Assembly (NCBI RefSeq): GCF_014636475.1
Contig: NZ_BMEL01000003.1
Coordinates: 558,001 to 622,000 of the forward strand
DNA length: 64,000 nucleotides
Direction: 5' to 3'
Source: Halobacillus andaensis
GTDB taxonomy: Bacteria; Bacillota; Bacilli; Bacillales; Halobacillaceae
Positions 1-9,405 of this stretch are shown piece after piece. The notes beneath the pieces are model-generated. The model had not been told where the DNA came from and made no database searches. It worked only from the letters and a program-made list of their open reading frames with translations. Every line of letters begins with the position of its first letter. Within the stretch, counting starts at the first letter, position 1. The translations under genes and the position numbers were made by a program.

Positions 1-514
1 CCATCAGCATAGCCGGGACCTTCTTCTTAGCAGCATCACTTTGCATCCTATCCCAAATAAGAGCAATGCCATTCTCTCTCGCGACTTCACTTATATGGTC
101 AAGATGAGTGTTATACACAATAAATTCATGACGAGGCGCATGTTTAACTTGAAAATGCCCCCATGTACAGATCCTCGGAAAATCACTTTCCCAGCTTATG
201 CTGTTGGGCTCATGCGGCTGTTCAGACAGCCAGAACTGGCCGCTTTCCATATGAAACAATTTATGATGATTATAAAGAATCGGGCAAAACTCGTCGGACA
301 TGCCACCTCTTCTTCCTTCCCCGATCCATTGATAGTCCGGCATCATAGCTTCTACATCTTTGATCATCGGAAGTAAGGCTTCTTGAAGACCCATAACGAG
401 CGGATGATGTTTTCGGATCAACTCAGGTGCTTTGTCGGTTCTATGCTTCCATGAATCTTTTCCATCCTGAGGGAGATCCACTCTTATATTGAATGTACCG
501 ATTTTTATCTCCAT
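1..514 (-). CDS. Endonuclease/exonuclease/phosphatase-family protein (partial, C-terminus beyond window)
   Basis: An open frame starts at an ATG at 514 behind an AAAGAGGG ribosome site and runs off the left edge with no stop, giving at least 171 residues. The start reads MEIKIGTFNIRVDLPQDG, followed by LVMGLQEAL (the metal-binding Glu of the fold) and later VYNTHLDHIS (the N-x-H-x-D signature). These are hallmarks of the EEP fold (exonuclease III, DNase I, sphingomyelinase-like phosphodiesterases). Family membership is clear. The substrate is not: a role in removing a phosphodiester substituent from a glycan is only suggested by its place at the downstream end of the glycan locus. No signal peptide is visible. 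Confidence 0.88.
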   Translation of the reverse strand, partial: MEIKIGTFNIRVDLPQDGKDSWKHRTDKAPELIRKHHPLVMGLQEALLPMIKDVEAMMPDYQWIGEGRRGGMSDEFCPILYNHHKLFHMESGQFWLSEQPHEPNSISWESDFPRICTWGHFQVKHAPRHEFIVYNTHLDHISEVARENGIALIWDRMQSDAAKKKVPAMLM

Positions 515-539
515 TTTCAAACCCTCTTTCGTTATGAAT

Positions 540-574
540 AAAGGACCAACTAACGTTCTAGTTGATCCTTTTTG
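540..574 (-). terminator. Hairpin between GH144-like gene and EEP gene
   Basis: Arms AAGGACCAACT (541-551) and AGTTGATCCTT (560-570) pair with one wobble around an 8-nt loop. The T-run is stronger on the plus strand, but the genes on both sides are minus, so this is more likely an intercistronic hairpin or weak terminator after the GH144-like gene. Confidence 0.5.
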
Positions 575-579
575 CGCTA

Positions 580-1857
580 TTATTGATTGAGTCGGTCGGT
601 GAAAAAGGACATCCCCCGTTTATATGCGGTCAACCCATATAACATCGAGCTCCAATCAATTAACGTAATCTTCGTTGGATACCAGCGATCAGGCTGTTCC
701 AAGTGCCACCACGAATAGCGGTGCAGCCCAAAGCGGTAAGCAGCCATAAGTTTCCTCTCATCATCTTTATCATTCGGGTTTTCATACGTATCAAACGGAA
801 GGTGAAGGCGGTACAAAGCATATAAATCATAGATTCCCGCCGGATTGACCGGTAAGAATCCGGCTACGATATAGGCAGATGCGATATCTCCCGGCGAATT
901 ATTGATTTGATCCGCATGGTATCCTCCATGCAGTCCGTCATTTGGACCTGCGCCATATCCCCATACGTACGAAGGAACATCTTCAAGCTCTTTCCATTTT
1001 AATTGATCGGCGAGGCACGCATTTTTATAAAACTCACGATAGACCGGACTTTCTGCATATTCAGGCACAAGGTAAAAGGGAAACTGATGAACGAACGAAG
1101 ATAAGAAGGATTCTTGTCCATGTTTCCCATTCGTATCTGTTAATACAGTAAGATTTCGATAGTTTACTTGAGGTAATTCCTTCATTTTCTTTTCAGAAAA
1201 ACTGTTATGCCATAAGTGTTGAATCTCCTTATTTTCAGGCTGCCCCATCAAAGCCAGGTGAGCTACTAGCACGTATTCATTGTAGGCGGGAATCGGCAGC
1301 GTGCCCTGCCCATCTTTTACGACCATATGAATAGATCCATTGTCTTTATTCGCGACTACGATGCTCCAGTCGATTTCCTGCAGCAGATCATTGGCCATCC
1401 CTTCAATCTCAGGGAATGTCTCTTTAAAATGCCGGCCTGCAAACAGGGCACCTGCAACTAATAGAGACGTATCGATCGTTGAAATTTCAGATTGCAGGTT
1501 CTCTCCTGATTCCATATCGACAAAATGGGCGAAAAAACCTGTCTTCTCATCGCGCGCAGGCTGGCATCCATCGATGTTCCCCATAGCCGCGTTTAATGTA
1601 AGGATTGCTTTTTCACCAGCTTTTGAATCCCAGCCTTCCATGTCGGCTACACAAAGACCGATTAATCCCACTCCTGTAGCCGCAATGGAGCATTTGGATT
1701 CTGGATTTTCCTCAAACGTTTTGTAGCTGTCGGCATATAACCCCGTTTTAGGATGACGGGACGCATCAAGCAAACGGTAGGCACTCTCATACTGACGATC
1801 AAAAAACTTCTTCACGTGATCAGGTAATGTGGTATATAACTCGGTCTGATTTGGCAT
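580..1857 (-). CDS. GH144/glycoamylase-like (alpha/alpha)6-barrel protein
   Basis: 425 residues, start supported by GGGAGGAGTGACTT before ATG. The segment FFAHFVDMESGENLQSEIST followed by IDTSLLVAGALFAGRHF matches the pattern of the glycoamylase-like family that includes endo-beta-1,2-glucanases of GH144. Further Trp/Gly-rich motifs (SYVWGYGAGPNDGLHGGYHA and RYSWWHLEQPDRWYP) fit an all-helical barrel. There is no signal peptide, so it should act in the cytoplasm on imported oligosaccharides rather than on polymer. It sits 14 bp downstream of the sulfatase in the same operon. Family similarity is read by eye from motif spacing. Activity (endo- or exo-beta-1,2-glucanase, or another beta-glucan specificity) is an inference supported by the GH94 gene in the same locus. 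Confidence 0.75.
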   Translation of the reverse strand: MPNQTELYTTLPDHVKKFFDRQYESAYRLLDASRHPKTGLYADSYKTFEENPESKCSIAATGVGLIGLCVADMEGWDSKAGEKAILTLNAAMGNIDGCQPARDEKTGFFAHFVDMESGENLQSEISTIDTSLLVAGALFAGRHFKETFPEIEGMANDLLQEIDWSIVVANKDNGSIHMVVKDGQGTLPIPAYNEYVLVAHLALMGQPENKEIQHLWHNSFSEKKMKELPQVNYRNLTVLTDTNGKHGQESFLSSFVHQFPFYLVPEYAESPVYREFYKNACLADQLKWKELEDVPSYVWGYGAGPNDGLHGGYHADQINNSPGDIASAYIVAGFLPVNPAGIYDLYALYRLHLPFDTYENPNDKDDERKLMAAYRFGLHRYSWWHLEQPDRWYPTKITLIDWSSMLYGLTAYKRGMSFFTDRLNQ

Positions 1858-1871
1858 AAGTCACTCCTCCC

Positions 1872-3341
1872 TTACTGTTCTTGATTATAGATTTTTTGAA
1901 ATTTTTGATGGCGTTGCTCCAATCGATCCGCTGCCTGATTTCTTCCTTCCTTACGCAGCCTTTCTACGTAACCGTGATAATGGCCTCTCGTATGGAAGGG
2001 ACCGCCTTCTTGAATGACGTTCCACATCGGATCCGTCGGCGAATCAGAGGTAGCCATTTGCTCCGCTACCCACTCATCTAAAAGCCTTAATCCTTTTCCA
2101 ACGATCTCTGGTTTTTCATCGACTAGATTGCTAGTTTCGTGCGGATCATTCTCTATATCAAACAACATTAAGTCAGGGAAATCTTTTAATCCATCATGAT
2201 ATGTCCGAATTAACATCCAATGATCAAAACGAACCCCTCGCTGGCAGCTCCATGCCGCCTGACTGACGACAAGGTAAGGACGCCCGGCTTCTTCTCCCTT
2301 CGTGATGGCCGGAAGAAAACTAGTACCGTCCCAGCGTTCACGCTGTTCCCCTCCAATTAGTTCAATTAATGTAGGCCCTACATCAATTTGATAATGAAAA
2401 TCGTCATCTACATGGCCCTGCTTTAAATCCGGCCCTGACATTATCAGAGGAATGCGACTTGTGATATGGTCAGCTGTCTGGTGGTCGCCGTACACATTTA
2501 ATTCTCCCTGGTTTTCCCCATGGTCTGCCGATATGATAATCGTTGTTTCTTCCAGCAATCCTTCTTCTTCAAGTGCCTGAAGGAGCTTGCCAATATGGTC
2601 ATCAACATGTCGGATCGCAGTATCATAGCCGTCAATCCAGCGTTTAAAATCGTCAACCGAAGCGATTTCTTCTGGAAGATTCGGCCTTTGGTGTCTGGCT
2701 GGAATTTCTCTTGCACTCATCGGCCCGAAGCTTTCTCGATGCTCCGCAATAATGTCATCAGTAAGCCAATCTGGGGCTGGATCATGTTCAAACGGGTTGC
2801 CGTACTCTTCCGGTGTTCGATAAGGTGTGTGTGGATCCCAGAAATTCAAGTAGAGGAACCAGTCTTCTTTTTCCGTCGCTTTCCCTTTAATCCAGCGTAA
2901 AGCTTCCTTTGATACGTCACCGGCTGTTTCTCCCGCATGCTTACCAGTATCATGCATTTCGAGAAATCCTTCTAACACATTCCACTTCGCATGACGGCCT
3001 GGGAAAGGACTGATCATCGCTGTATGATGCCCTTTAAAACGAAGCTCTTCCACCCATGCCTGGTAAGGACTATGGTGATGATTGAAAGGACGATCCGCGC
3101 CAATCGGCCGTACATCCGCATCCAGCCCGCCATGGTTAATGGAGCCCGTATGGATACCGAACCTGGAATTGAACAGCGCGTTTCTCGAAGGTGCACATGG
3201 CGCATCGGAAGCATAATAATTCGTAAATCTTACACCCTTCTCAGCAATGCTGTCGATGTTAGGAGATGTGTTGCGATGGTAGCCATACGCACCCAGGTGA
3301 TCGGGACGTAAGGAATCAATATCAAGGTATAGGATTTTCAT
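1872..3341 (-). CDS. Sulfatase of the alkaline-phosphatase superfamily
   Basis: 489 residues, start with GAAAGGGAAG upstream. The N-terminus YLDIDSLRPDHLGAYGY carries the metal-binding Asp pair. The CAPSR motif at residues 49-53 is the C-x-P-S-R signature whose Cys is converted to formylglycine. IIISADHGE is the second metal motif. It has no signal peptide, so it is cytoplasmic. It lies between GH35 and the GH144-like gene, in the same direction. Sulfatases and phosphonate/phosphodiester hydrolases share this signature, so the group removed from the glycan may be a sulfate ester or a phospho-substituent. No formylglycine-generating enzyme or anaerobic maturase gene is visible in the window. 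Confidence 0.9.
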   Translation of the reverse strand: MKILYLDIDSLRPDHLGAYGYHRNTSPNIDSIAEKGVRFTNYYASDAPCAPSRNALFNSRFGIHTGSINHGGLDADVRPIGADRPFNHHHSPYQAWVEELRFKGHHTAMISPFPGRHAKWNVLEGFLEMHDTGKHAGETAGDVSKEALRWIKGKATEKEDWFLYLNFWDPHTPYRTPEEYGNPFEHDPAPDWLTDDIIAEHRESFGPMSAREIPARHQRPNLPEEIASVDDFKRWIDGYDTAIRHVDDHIGKLLQALEEEGLLEETTIIISADHGENQGELNVYGDHQTADHITSRIPLIMSGPDLKQGHVDDDFHYQIDVGPTLIELIGGEQRERWDGTSFLPAITKGEEAGRPYLVVSQAAWSCQRGVRFDHWMLIRTYHDGLKDFPDLMLFDIENDPHETSNLVDEKPEIVGKGLRLLDEWVAEQMATSDSPTDPMWNVIQEGGPFHTRGHYHGYVERLRKEGRNQAADRLEQRHQKFQKIYNQEQ

Positions 3342-3367
3342 AGTTATCTTCCCTTTCTATTTATGAT

Positions 3368-5773
3368 TTATTGAAGAATGACAGTTAATTGATCATCTAC
3401 TTTGGCATGTTTCTTTGAGAATACGTACGTCATATCTTCTTCCTGCTGGACCGTATAATCTTCACTCGGGGCAACTTGGCGATCCGTTTTTAAGGCCATA
3501 ACATCCTCTGATTGAGTCAGACGAAAGTGAATGGCATCTGATTGAACGTTTCTTATTTCTGCTGTCGCATAATGGATCGTTACCTCTCCAACCGTTAGAT
3601 TGATAGGAAGCATGATTCCTTCTTTCGCTTGCAATTCAAGCTTACGGCCATCAAAAAGCTTCACGTCATTTTCGTAGAGATGCATCTCTTTATCAAATCC
3701 ATCTAAATTTAGGAGATGAAGAAACCTTTCTCCCTGTTCGGTTGCAGTAGACGTCATAAAGACACCGTGATACTTACTATCGTTTTTCAAGCCTGCCTTA
3801 GCGCCAAGCTTTTCTAAGGCTTTAGTAAATAAATCAAGATCACACGTGTACGGGGTCGCTATGACGATCGCTCTTCCCCGTCCCACTTTTGTATCAAAGC
3901 CGCACGTTTCATCTGTACCATATACTCGAAAAAGCGGTTCCGCTTGAGCTCCTGTTTCAAAAATCTGCGCTTTATGGACACGTATTTCAGCTCTATCTTG
4001 TGCCCACCCATCGGCATAGACGGATAAATCATAAGCTGGCCCAGCCAGACGCCTACCGGTGGAGCGAACTCCCATCGCATCAGCGAGAAGATGACAAGGG
4101 TTTCCTTCCATATCATAGAGTGGCACTTCCCCGTACAACAGCACACCGCCTCCGTCGCTTAAGTATGAAACCAGTTTTTCCTGCACCTCTCTCGCCATAT
4201 AACAAGCAGATGGGACCGCTAAAACGGGAGTTTCTACGGGATCAATCGGCTTGTTTTGAATATCAGCGGCTCCATACCTAAAACCTTTCAACAGCATGGC
4301 ACGCGCCATATTTTCCCATGCGGCAGTCGATCGATTAGCCTCTAAGTTTTGATATATTTCTTTCATCCTCGTACTATTTGGATAACAGGCTTCCGTCATG
4401 TAATAGTCAGGAATAAATGCAAACGCCACATCATCTCTTTCCTCATTCATTACAGCGAGCTTATCAGAAACCGCCATGATGGTTTGAATCGAACGCGCCA
4501 TCCTTGGATACGTATAGTTCAGCTCTCCTTCAGGACTGATTGGAGCGGCAAACCCATGTCGTTCTCCTGTCGAGGCAATCCTGTCATTGCCATCATCCCG
4601 CTGGTCACTCAATCGATAATTTTTCCCTCCAGTTAATAAATAATAATTAATCAGCCGGTTCCCTTGAGCAATGCACATTCGTGCTTTAAAGTCAGCGGCA
4701 GAAGGGTCAAGACGGCCGCTGAAATTGTTGCCGAAATTCCCGTCCCCACAGTTGAATTCTACAGAAGTAAGCGGCTGTTCCGGCCGGTGTACAGCATCCA
4801 TAAAACCATTAATTAAATAGAGGTCCTGGAAGCTCTCCATATTTAAATCACCGAAATAAATGTCTGAGCCCGATAAATATCCCGGACCTTGCGTATACGA
4901 TTCATACAGCTGGCTGATTCCGATCGGATACGTAAAGCCCCGTCCTCCGCCCGTTCCGTGAATGTTAACGATAAACGGTACATCCCTTACACCAAATTCT
5001 TCTGCATAACTTCTTAACGTATCGATATACTTGGCAAATCTGTGCCTCATATAATAACCAAGGTCAAAGTGCAGCTGGGCTGCATAGTTGTCTTCTGGAG
5101 AGCGTATGGCAGAATAATTTCCTTCAAGAATAAATGGGTAACGATCCTTCAGCGTCTCTTCGTCATAGCGCTCTTGCAGCCAACCGACGAAATCATCAAC
5201 GACGTTGTCGGTTAAGTCTGGACAATTACTGACCCAGGAGAGCATCCCCACTTCATTATCCAGCTGAACGCCGATGATATTTCCTCTGTTAGGCTGCAGC
5301 CTCGGCGCTGCAACTTCCATAACGGCCGCATACCATTTTTTTGTTTCTTCTAAAAAAGAAGGAGCTGAATAATCCAGAGTTTTCGCTAACGTTTGCTTAC
5401 CATCCCACGTGACCGGCACGATTTCAGGATGCTTATCGATCACCCAGTAAGGGATGCCTTCATTTTTCATTTCCGCCATGATAAAAGGGCCGGGGCGCAG
5501 GAAAAAATAGAGATCATTTTCTGCGCACAGATCGATGAATCCAGCCAAATCTAATTCAGGACGTGTGTTTCCCTCTAAATCAATCTTCCCTTCCACTTCC
5601 TCATGACAAAGCCAGGGAACATAAGAGGCTGCAGCATTACATCCAGCGTCTTTCAGCTTATCGATGCGATCCTGCCATTCCGATCGATCGATCCGGTAGT
5701 AATGAATTTCTCCACACATAATGATTTGCGGTTTGCCGTCGATGAAGATTTGTTTATCAGTGATTTCAATCAA
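3368..5773 (-). CDS. GH35-family glycosidase (beta-galactosidase fold)
   Basis: 801 residues from a TTG start at 5773. The longer frame (from GTG at 5809) contains its own ribosome site AAAAAGGAGAG, which is correctly spaced only for the TTG. N-terminal text IDGKPQIIMCGEIHYYRIDR, the VPWLCHE segment, GVQLDNEVGML (acid/base Glu after Asn) and SVEFNCGDG (nucleophile Glu) are the GH35 landmarks. The substitutions LDNEVG (not ENEYG) and EFNCG set this protein apart from classical galactosidases. No signal peptide. A second, related GH35 lies at 21710-24076. GH35 members acting on beta-1,2-glucooligosaccharides are known, which would fit the GH94 neighbour; the actual specificity is unproven. Confidence 0.9.
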   Translation of the reverse strand: MIEITDKQIFIDGKPQIIMCGEIHYYRIDRSEWQDRIDKLKDAGCNAAASYVPWLCHEEVEGKIDLEGNTRPELDLAGFIDLCAENDLYFFLRPGPFIMAEMKNEGIPYWVIDKHPEIVPVTWDGKQTLAKTLDYSAPSFLEETKKWYAAVMEVAAPRLQPNRGNIIGVQLDNEVGMLSWVSNCPDLTDNVVDDFVGWLQERYDEETLKDRYPFILEGNYSAIRSPEDNYAAQLHFDLGYYMRHRFAKYIDTLRSYAEEFGVRDVPFIVNIHGTGGGRGFTYPIGISQLYESYTQGPGYLSGSDIYFGDLNMESFQDLYLINGFMDAVHRPEQPLTSVEFNCGDGNFGNNFSGRLDPSAADFKARMCIAQGNRLINYYLLTGGKNYRLSDQRDDGNDRIASTGERHGFAAPISPEGELNYTYPRMARSIQTIMAVSDKLAVMNEERDDVAFAFIPDYYMTEACYPNSTRMKEIYQNLEANRSTAAWENMARAMLLKGFRYGAADIQNKPIDPVETPVLAVPSACYMAREVQEKLVSYLSDGGGVLLYGEVPLYDMEGNPCHLLADAMGVRSTGRRLAGPAYDLSVYADGWAQDRAEIRVHKAQIFETGAQAEPLFRVYGTDETCGFDTKVGRGRAIVIATPYTCDLDLFTKALEKLGAKAGLKNDSKYHGVFMTSTATEQGERFLHLLNLDGFDKEMHLYENDVKLFDGRKLELQAKEGIMLPINLTVGEVTIHYATAEIRNVQSDAIHFRLTQSEDVMALKTDRQVAPSEDYTVQQEEDMTYVFSKKHAKVDDQLTVILQ

Positions 5774-5810
5774 TGGAGTCTCTCTCCTTTTTGTAAAAAT
5801 TAGGCTCACG

Positions 5811-5932
5811 CAGCGTTAAGGCGCTTTTTTTCATACGGGCGTTATCTTCTTCAGTTAGGGCGCTATCTTCTTCAGTTAGGGCGCTATCTATCCGGTTAAG
5901 GCGTTATCTCTCAACGTTTAAGGAGCTATTTC
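5811..5932. repeat. Tandem array of about six 19-21-bp units between GH94 and GH35
   Basis: The intercistronic space is filled by degenerate units with core TTAGGGCGCTATCTTC. Two adjacent copies are nearly identical (around 5851-5890); flanking copies vary as TACGGGCGTTATC, GGTTAAGGCGTTATC and CGTTTAAGGAGCTATT. The array lies inside the transcript between the GH94 stop (5938) and the GH35 ribosome site. It could form RNA structure or be a mobile intergenic repeat; no open frame or operator symmetry is evident. Confidence 0.8.
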
Positions 5933-5937
5933 CTCTC

Positions 5938-8900
5938 TTAAGGGAGAAAAATTTCAATCACATTCGTTTCTGCGCTGCACAGTCGTTCTACTTCCTGTTG
6001 GCTGATTCGAAAGCCGCCTTCGCGATAGGCGTTTTTAACAATTTCAGCATTTTCAACCGCCTGGTTATTGATAAACACTTTCTTTTCTCCTTTGCCGAGG
6101 GAATAAACAAACGTGACTGCTTGATCATTGATTTGATAATCGAAGGTCAACCCGTCAAAATCTTCTGTGAGCACTGGATCAATGACGAGATCGCCGGCTT
6201 CTTGACGAATCCCTAAACAATTGGAGATGAGCTGATTCATATAAATCCCGGGGCCGCTTGAATAAATACGCCATCCGCCTTTTACCGGCACAGAACCGTC
6301 GCGTAATTGATCAAATTTCTCTTCGGCCTCATAACGCGTATTGAATTTTCCGTCCGAGCTGCTGAAGTAAGCATTACTTTGTCTAATTTCTGCATTTGGA
6401 ACGACATTCTGAATGCCAATTGGATTAATCATTTGCAGCCCTTGCCATACTTCCTCCTCTTTTCCAAGCTTGGCCATAGCTTCTACGAAACGAATATGAG
6501 CATGAACATATTGGAGCCCAATTTCACGGCCAAAGTTTGATGCTTGCTCCGCTCGTTTGAAATGGGTGCTGACTCCGCCGTCGTAGTGCGCAGGACGATT
6601 CATCAAACGGACCCCATCAGGACAATACAGTTTTTCTTTAATGATTTGATAATGCTGCTCGGCTTGTTCAGCTGTGAGTAATTCACTAATGATACTGCGC
6701 TGCATCGGCAGTAATCGATAATCAATTCCTGTTTTTGTATCCTGTGGATGAAGCATCATTTCTGCTTCCCCTGGTTGCTCCATATAAACGAAACCAGGCA
6801 GAACCTCCGATTGCAGCATATATTTCTTATAATCTCCTTCAATGCCAGAAGCCAGGGCGGCCAGTTCAGAGGCGTGATGATCATCAAATGACGCCAATAC
6901 GTCCGACAGCGCAGAAACCACCTGATAGGTTAAAGCTACCGTCCAGCTGCTGACCATATATTGCTTCAACTGAGCATTAGCTGGCTGCAGGGTATCATCC
7001 CAGTCTCCATCTCCATAAGAGGATAAAAACGTATCATGTAAAAAGTTTTCTTTTATATAGTTGATTTCTTTTTTGGCATGGTCGTAAATTGTTGCCGTTT
7101 CTTCTGTAAGGGCAAAGCCGTCGTCCCGTTTCGTATAAGGAACCTTTTCCTGCAAAATGGCAAAATCTTTCGTTGCTGCTAAATAATCACTTAATGCTTT
7201 CAACGGCCAGACGATCACGTCGCCGTGGCTCTCCCCCGCCTGGATATGAGAATACTTATCAAACATAAACCATTGCGGCCAATTGCCGTCTTCCTCAAAT
7301 TGATGCGTATAGACCGTTTTTAAAATTTCTTTAGCCGATTCATAATTTTGTGTCGCCATGAAATATTCCATTGGTCCCTGGCAGACGTCACGTGTTCCCC
7401 ACGCTGCCCCGCTGTATTGTTCGAGCCCATGAGGGACAGAAAAGTGAACAAGCATATTGTGGGTGTACCACCAGGCGAGTGCATTCACTTTATTTAACTC
7501 CTCCGTCACGGTTCCTTTCTCAGAAAGCTTAAATCCATTCATCACCTTATGATAATACGTGCGATAACGCTCGATTTCTTCATCCATCGTACGGTTCTCT
7601 ACCTCGATCTCTTCTCCATGAAGCAATCCTTGGATCGTCATTCCCCATTCACTCGAATCATCCAGTTCACAGACAACCAGCGAGGCGGCACCTGGTTTTA
7701 CGTTAGTGGCAAGCTTTTGTTCATCAGCTAACTGAAAAGAAGCCCCTTCCATTTGAATCTTATACGTTAAATTCGGGTAAATGCCGGCGTTCATAGATGC
7801 TTTATCTGCTGTAATGGTAAACCCTTGGTCGTTTTGGCTGACGTAAAAAGGCACTTCATATTCATTCGGATGCATGACGATTTGATTTGTCACTAAGAAG
7901 CGGTAATTCTCTCCACTTGTGGCTTCTACATGCAGCCGAACTTCTGGAGTATCTACCGTTGTATAGCTCGTTACAACAAACGTCTCATTCCCTGTTTTAT
8001 AGTACCAGCGAGCGTAGTTGAACCCCATTTCATATAAGGTAGGCATGGTTAATAATTGATAGGAGCCGTCGATTTCCACATAGATGCGCTGCCCGGATGT
8101 TTTCAACACATTAAGAGCGTTTCGGGCATTTGTCATAAGCTTATTAAAATTAGTATTTCCTACAACAAGCTGAGCGTTGAAAATTCCATACATCCAGGAA
8201 GTCGACGTAATTGTATTCTCCTTTAACCGATCGTTTTTCCCAGACATGATAATGTGACCATGCGGCCGCTCAACGATCCTTTCTTTTTCCTTTAAGACCA
8301 CATGCTCATGACGGTCTGTGAAAAACGACAGCAGGGTGTCTCCGCTCCATTCTTCTTGATGGCGGTTAGGGTAGAGCTCCTCAATTTCCTCAAACGACAT
8401 GGATTCCCCATTTAATGTTTCCCCGATGCCTGGGGCTTTTCCTATTTTGCCAGCCTTCTCTTCCACTGGATATTCCAACGCTTCTACTTGATTCCAGGCC
8501 TTATTAATGAGCTCCTCATACGCTAGTTCGGTGACTGCCGTTTCATGGTTTTCCTCGAAATAGCCATAAAAGATAAATTGTTCTTGTCCTGCTAATTTTA
8601 CTTTTTCTGATTGCAAAGCCGTAAAGGCAAACTCATATTGATAGACTTCATTAGCAAGTGAGCGTTCAGCTAATACGGCCGGCTGATTCGTTTCTTTATA
8701 CGATTGGCCAAAGAATTGAAAGCCGTCTGTGGAATAGCCTGCGGCGCGAGTTAAAGAACCCTGCTGCAAATACGGAAATCCGGTCGATTGCTCCTGGTTC
8801 TGACGTGAACAGACAACATACCCTCGCTGGTCATGCTCAAAGATCTGATGGTCAATATATTGAGATATGTAGGCTTCGTTATTTCTCAGCGCACCTGTTT

Positions 8901-9288
8901 CCGCTATTCCGATATCCTGCCCATACACCACATCAATTACCGCTTCCTGGCCTTCCACAACGACATCCCAAAACCAAACCCCTTGCTCAGTCAAATGGAA
9001 CGTAACGTTATAGCTGATGCCATCGACCGTTCCTTTCCATATCACATGGTTCTCTCCGAAGGCCACTTCACTTTGTGAATGTACACCTAATAATGGGTAG
9101 GCGTTGATATGATTTTCTTGATGGACACGTAAATAAAGGTTGTTTAACGATCCATCAACAGGGTTGGCCACTAATTGGTTGATCATGATTGATTGATAAG
9201 TAGCTTCTAAGACGTCCCCACTTGTTAAAAATGAAAAACTATAATCCCCTGCAGTCAATTTAATCGTAGAATCTTTTGTTAGCATCAC
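5938..9288 (-). CDS. GH94 glycoside phosphorylase, probable 1,2-beta-oligoglucan phosphorylase
   Basis: 1116 residues. GGAGGT upstream suits either the GTG (9288) or the ATG three bases later. The N-terminal half is beta-rich. The C-terminal half has the (alpha/alpha)6 barrel with AAWGTRDVCQGP and, near residue 762, YGDGDWDDTLQP, corresponding to the general-acid Asp region of GH94. The length and single catalytic barrel match 1,2-beta-oligoglucan phosphorylases (about 1100 residues), longer than cellobiose phosphorylase (about 800) and much shorter than cyclic beta-1,2-glucan synthases. Such enzymes split sophoro-oligosaccharides with phosphate into glucose 1-phosphate in the cytoplasm. A LacI-type palindrome lies 46-59 bp upstream. 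Family assignment is firm; beta-1,2 specificity is inferred from length and motif spacing. Confidence 0.85.
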   Translation of the reverse strand: MMLTKDSTIKLTAGDYSFSFLTSGDVLEATYQSIMINQLVANPVDGSLNNLYLRVHQENHINAYPLLGVHSQSEVAFGENHVIWKGTVDGISYNVTFHLTEQGVWFWDVVVEGQEAVIDVVYGQDIGIAETGALRNNEAYISQYIDHQIFEHDQRGYVVCSRQNQEQSTGFPYLQQGSLTRAAGYSTDGFQFFGQSYKETNQPAVLAERSLANEVYQYEFAFTALQSEKVKLAGQEQFIFYGYFEENHETAVTELAYEELINKAWNQVEALEYPVEEKAGKIGKAPGIGETLNGESMSFEEIEELYPNRHQEEWSGDTLLSFFTDRHEHVVLKEKERIVERPHGHIIMSGKNDRLKENTITSTSWMYGIFNAQLVVGNTNFNKLMTNARNALNVLKTSGQRIYVEIDGSYQLLTMPTLYEMGFNYARWYYKTGNETFVVTSYTTVDTPEVRLHVEATSGENYRFLVTNQIVMHPNEYEVPFYVSQNDQGFTITADKASMNAGIYPNLTYKIQMEGASFQLADEQKLATNVKPGAASLVVCELDDSSEWGMTIQGLLHGEEIEVENRTMDEEIERYRTYYHKVMNGFKLSEKGTVTEELNKVNALAWWYTHNMLVHFSVPHGLEQYSGAAWGTRDVCQGPMEYFMATQNYESAKEILKTVYTHQFEEDGNWPQWFMFDKYSHIQAGESHGDVIVWPLKALSDYLAATKDFAILQEKVPYTKRDDGFALTEETATIYDHAKKEINYIKENFLHDTFLSSYGDGDWDDTLQPANAQLKQYMVSSWTVALTYQVVSALSDVLASFDDHHASELAALASGIEGDYKKYMLQSEVLPGFVYMEQPGEAEMMLHPQDTKTGIDYRLLPMQRSIISELLTAEQAEQHYQIIKEKLYCPDGVRLMNRPAHYDGGVSTHFKRAEQASNFGREIGLQYVHAHIRFVEAMAKLGKEEEVWQGLQMINPIGIQNVVPNAEIRQSNAYFSSSDGKFNTRYEAEEKFDQLRDGSVPVKGGWRIYSSGPGIYMNQLISNCLGIRQEAGDLVIDPVLTEDFDGLTFDYQINDQAVTFVYSLGKGEKKVFINNQAVENAEIVKNAYREGGFRISQQEVERLCSAETNVIEIFLP

Positions 9289-9333
9289 TTTTCATACCTC
9301 CAGTAAAAAATATATCCATTTGATTACGAATCA

Positions 9334-9347
9334 TTGAAACGTTTCAA
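9334..9347. promoter_or_regulatory. LacI-type operator upstream of GH94
   Basis: Perfect palindrome TTGAAACGTTTCAA (16 bp when extended by A/T on each side). It is identical to the site next to the -10 of the lacI promoter at 25061-25074. It lies between the upstream permease gene and GH94 and suggests a second regulated entry point for transcription of the enzyme genes. A convincing -35/-10 pair was not identified. Confidence 0.8.
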
Positions 9348-9405
9348 TCAACGAACAAAAAATTTTAACCTTATAAGCAGTGAGCGATCAAAACAGGAAT
9401 ACGGA

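Noticed and set aside
41-376. Plus-strand frame near the left edge
   Set aside because: It is antisense to the EEP-family gene, whose catalytic motifs are on the minus strand.
5938-9288. GH94 gene as cyclic beta-1,2-glucan synthase or cellobiose phosphorylase
   Set aside because: Synthases are about 2800 residues with a glycosyltransferase domain; cellobiose phosphorylases are about 800. The length and motif spacing fit oligoglucan phosphorylases.
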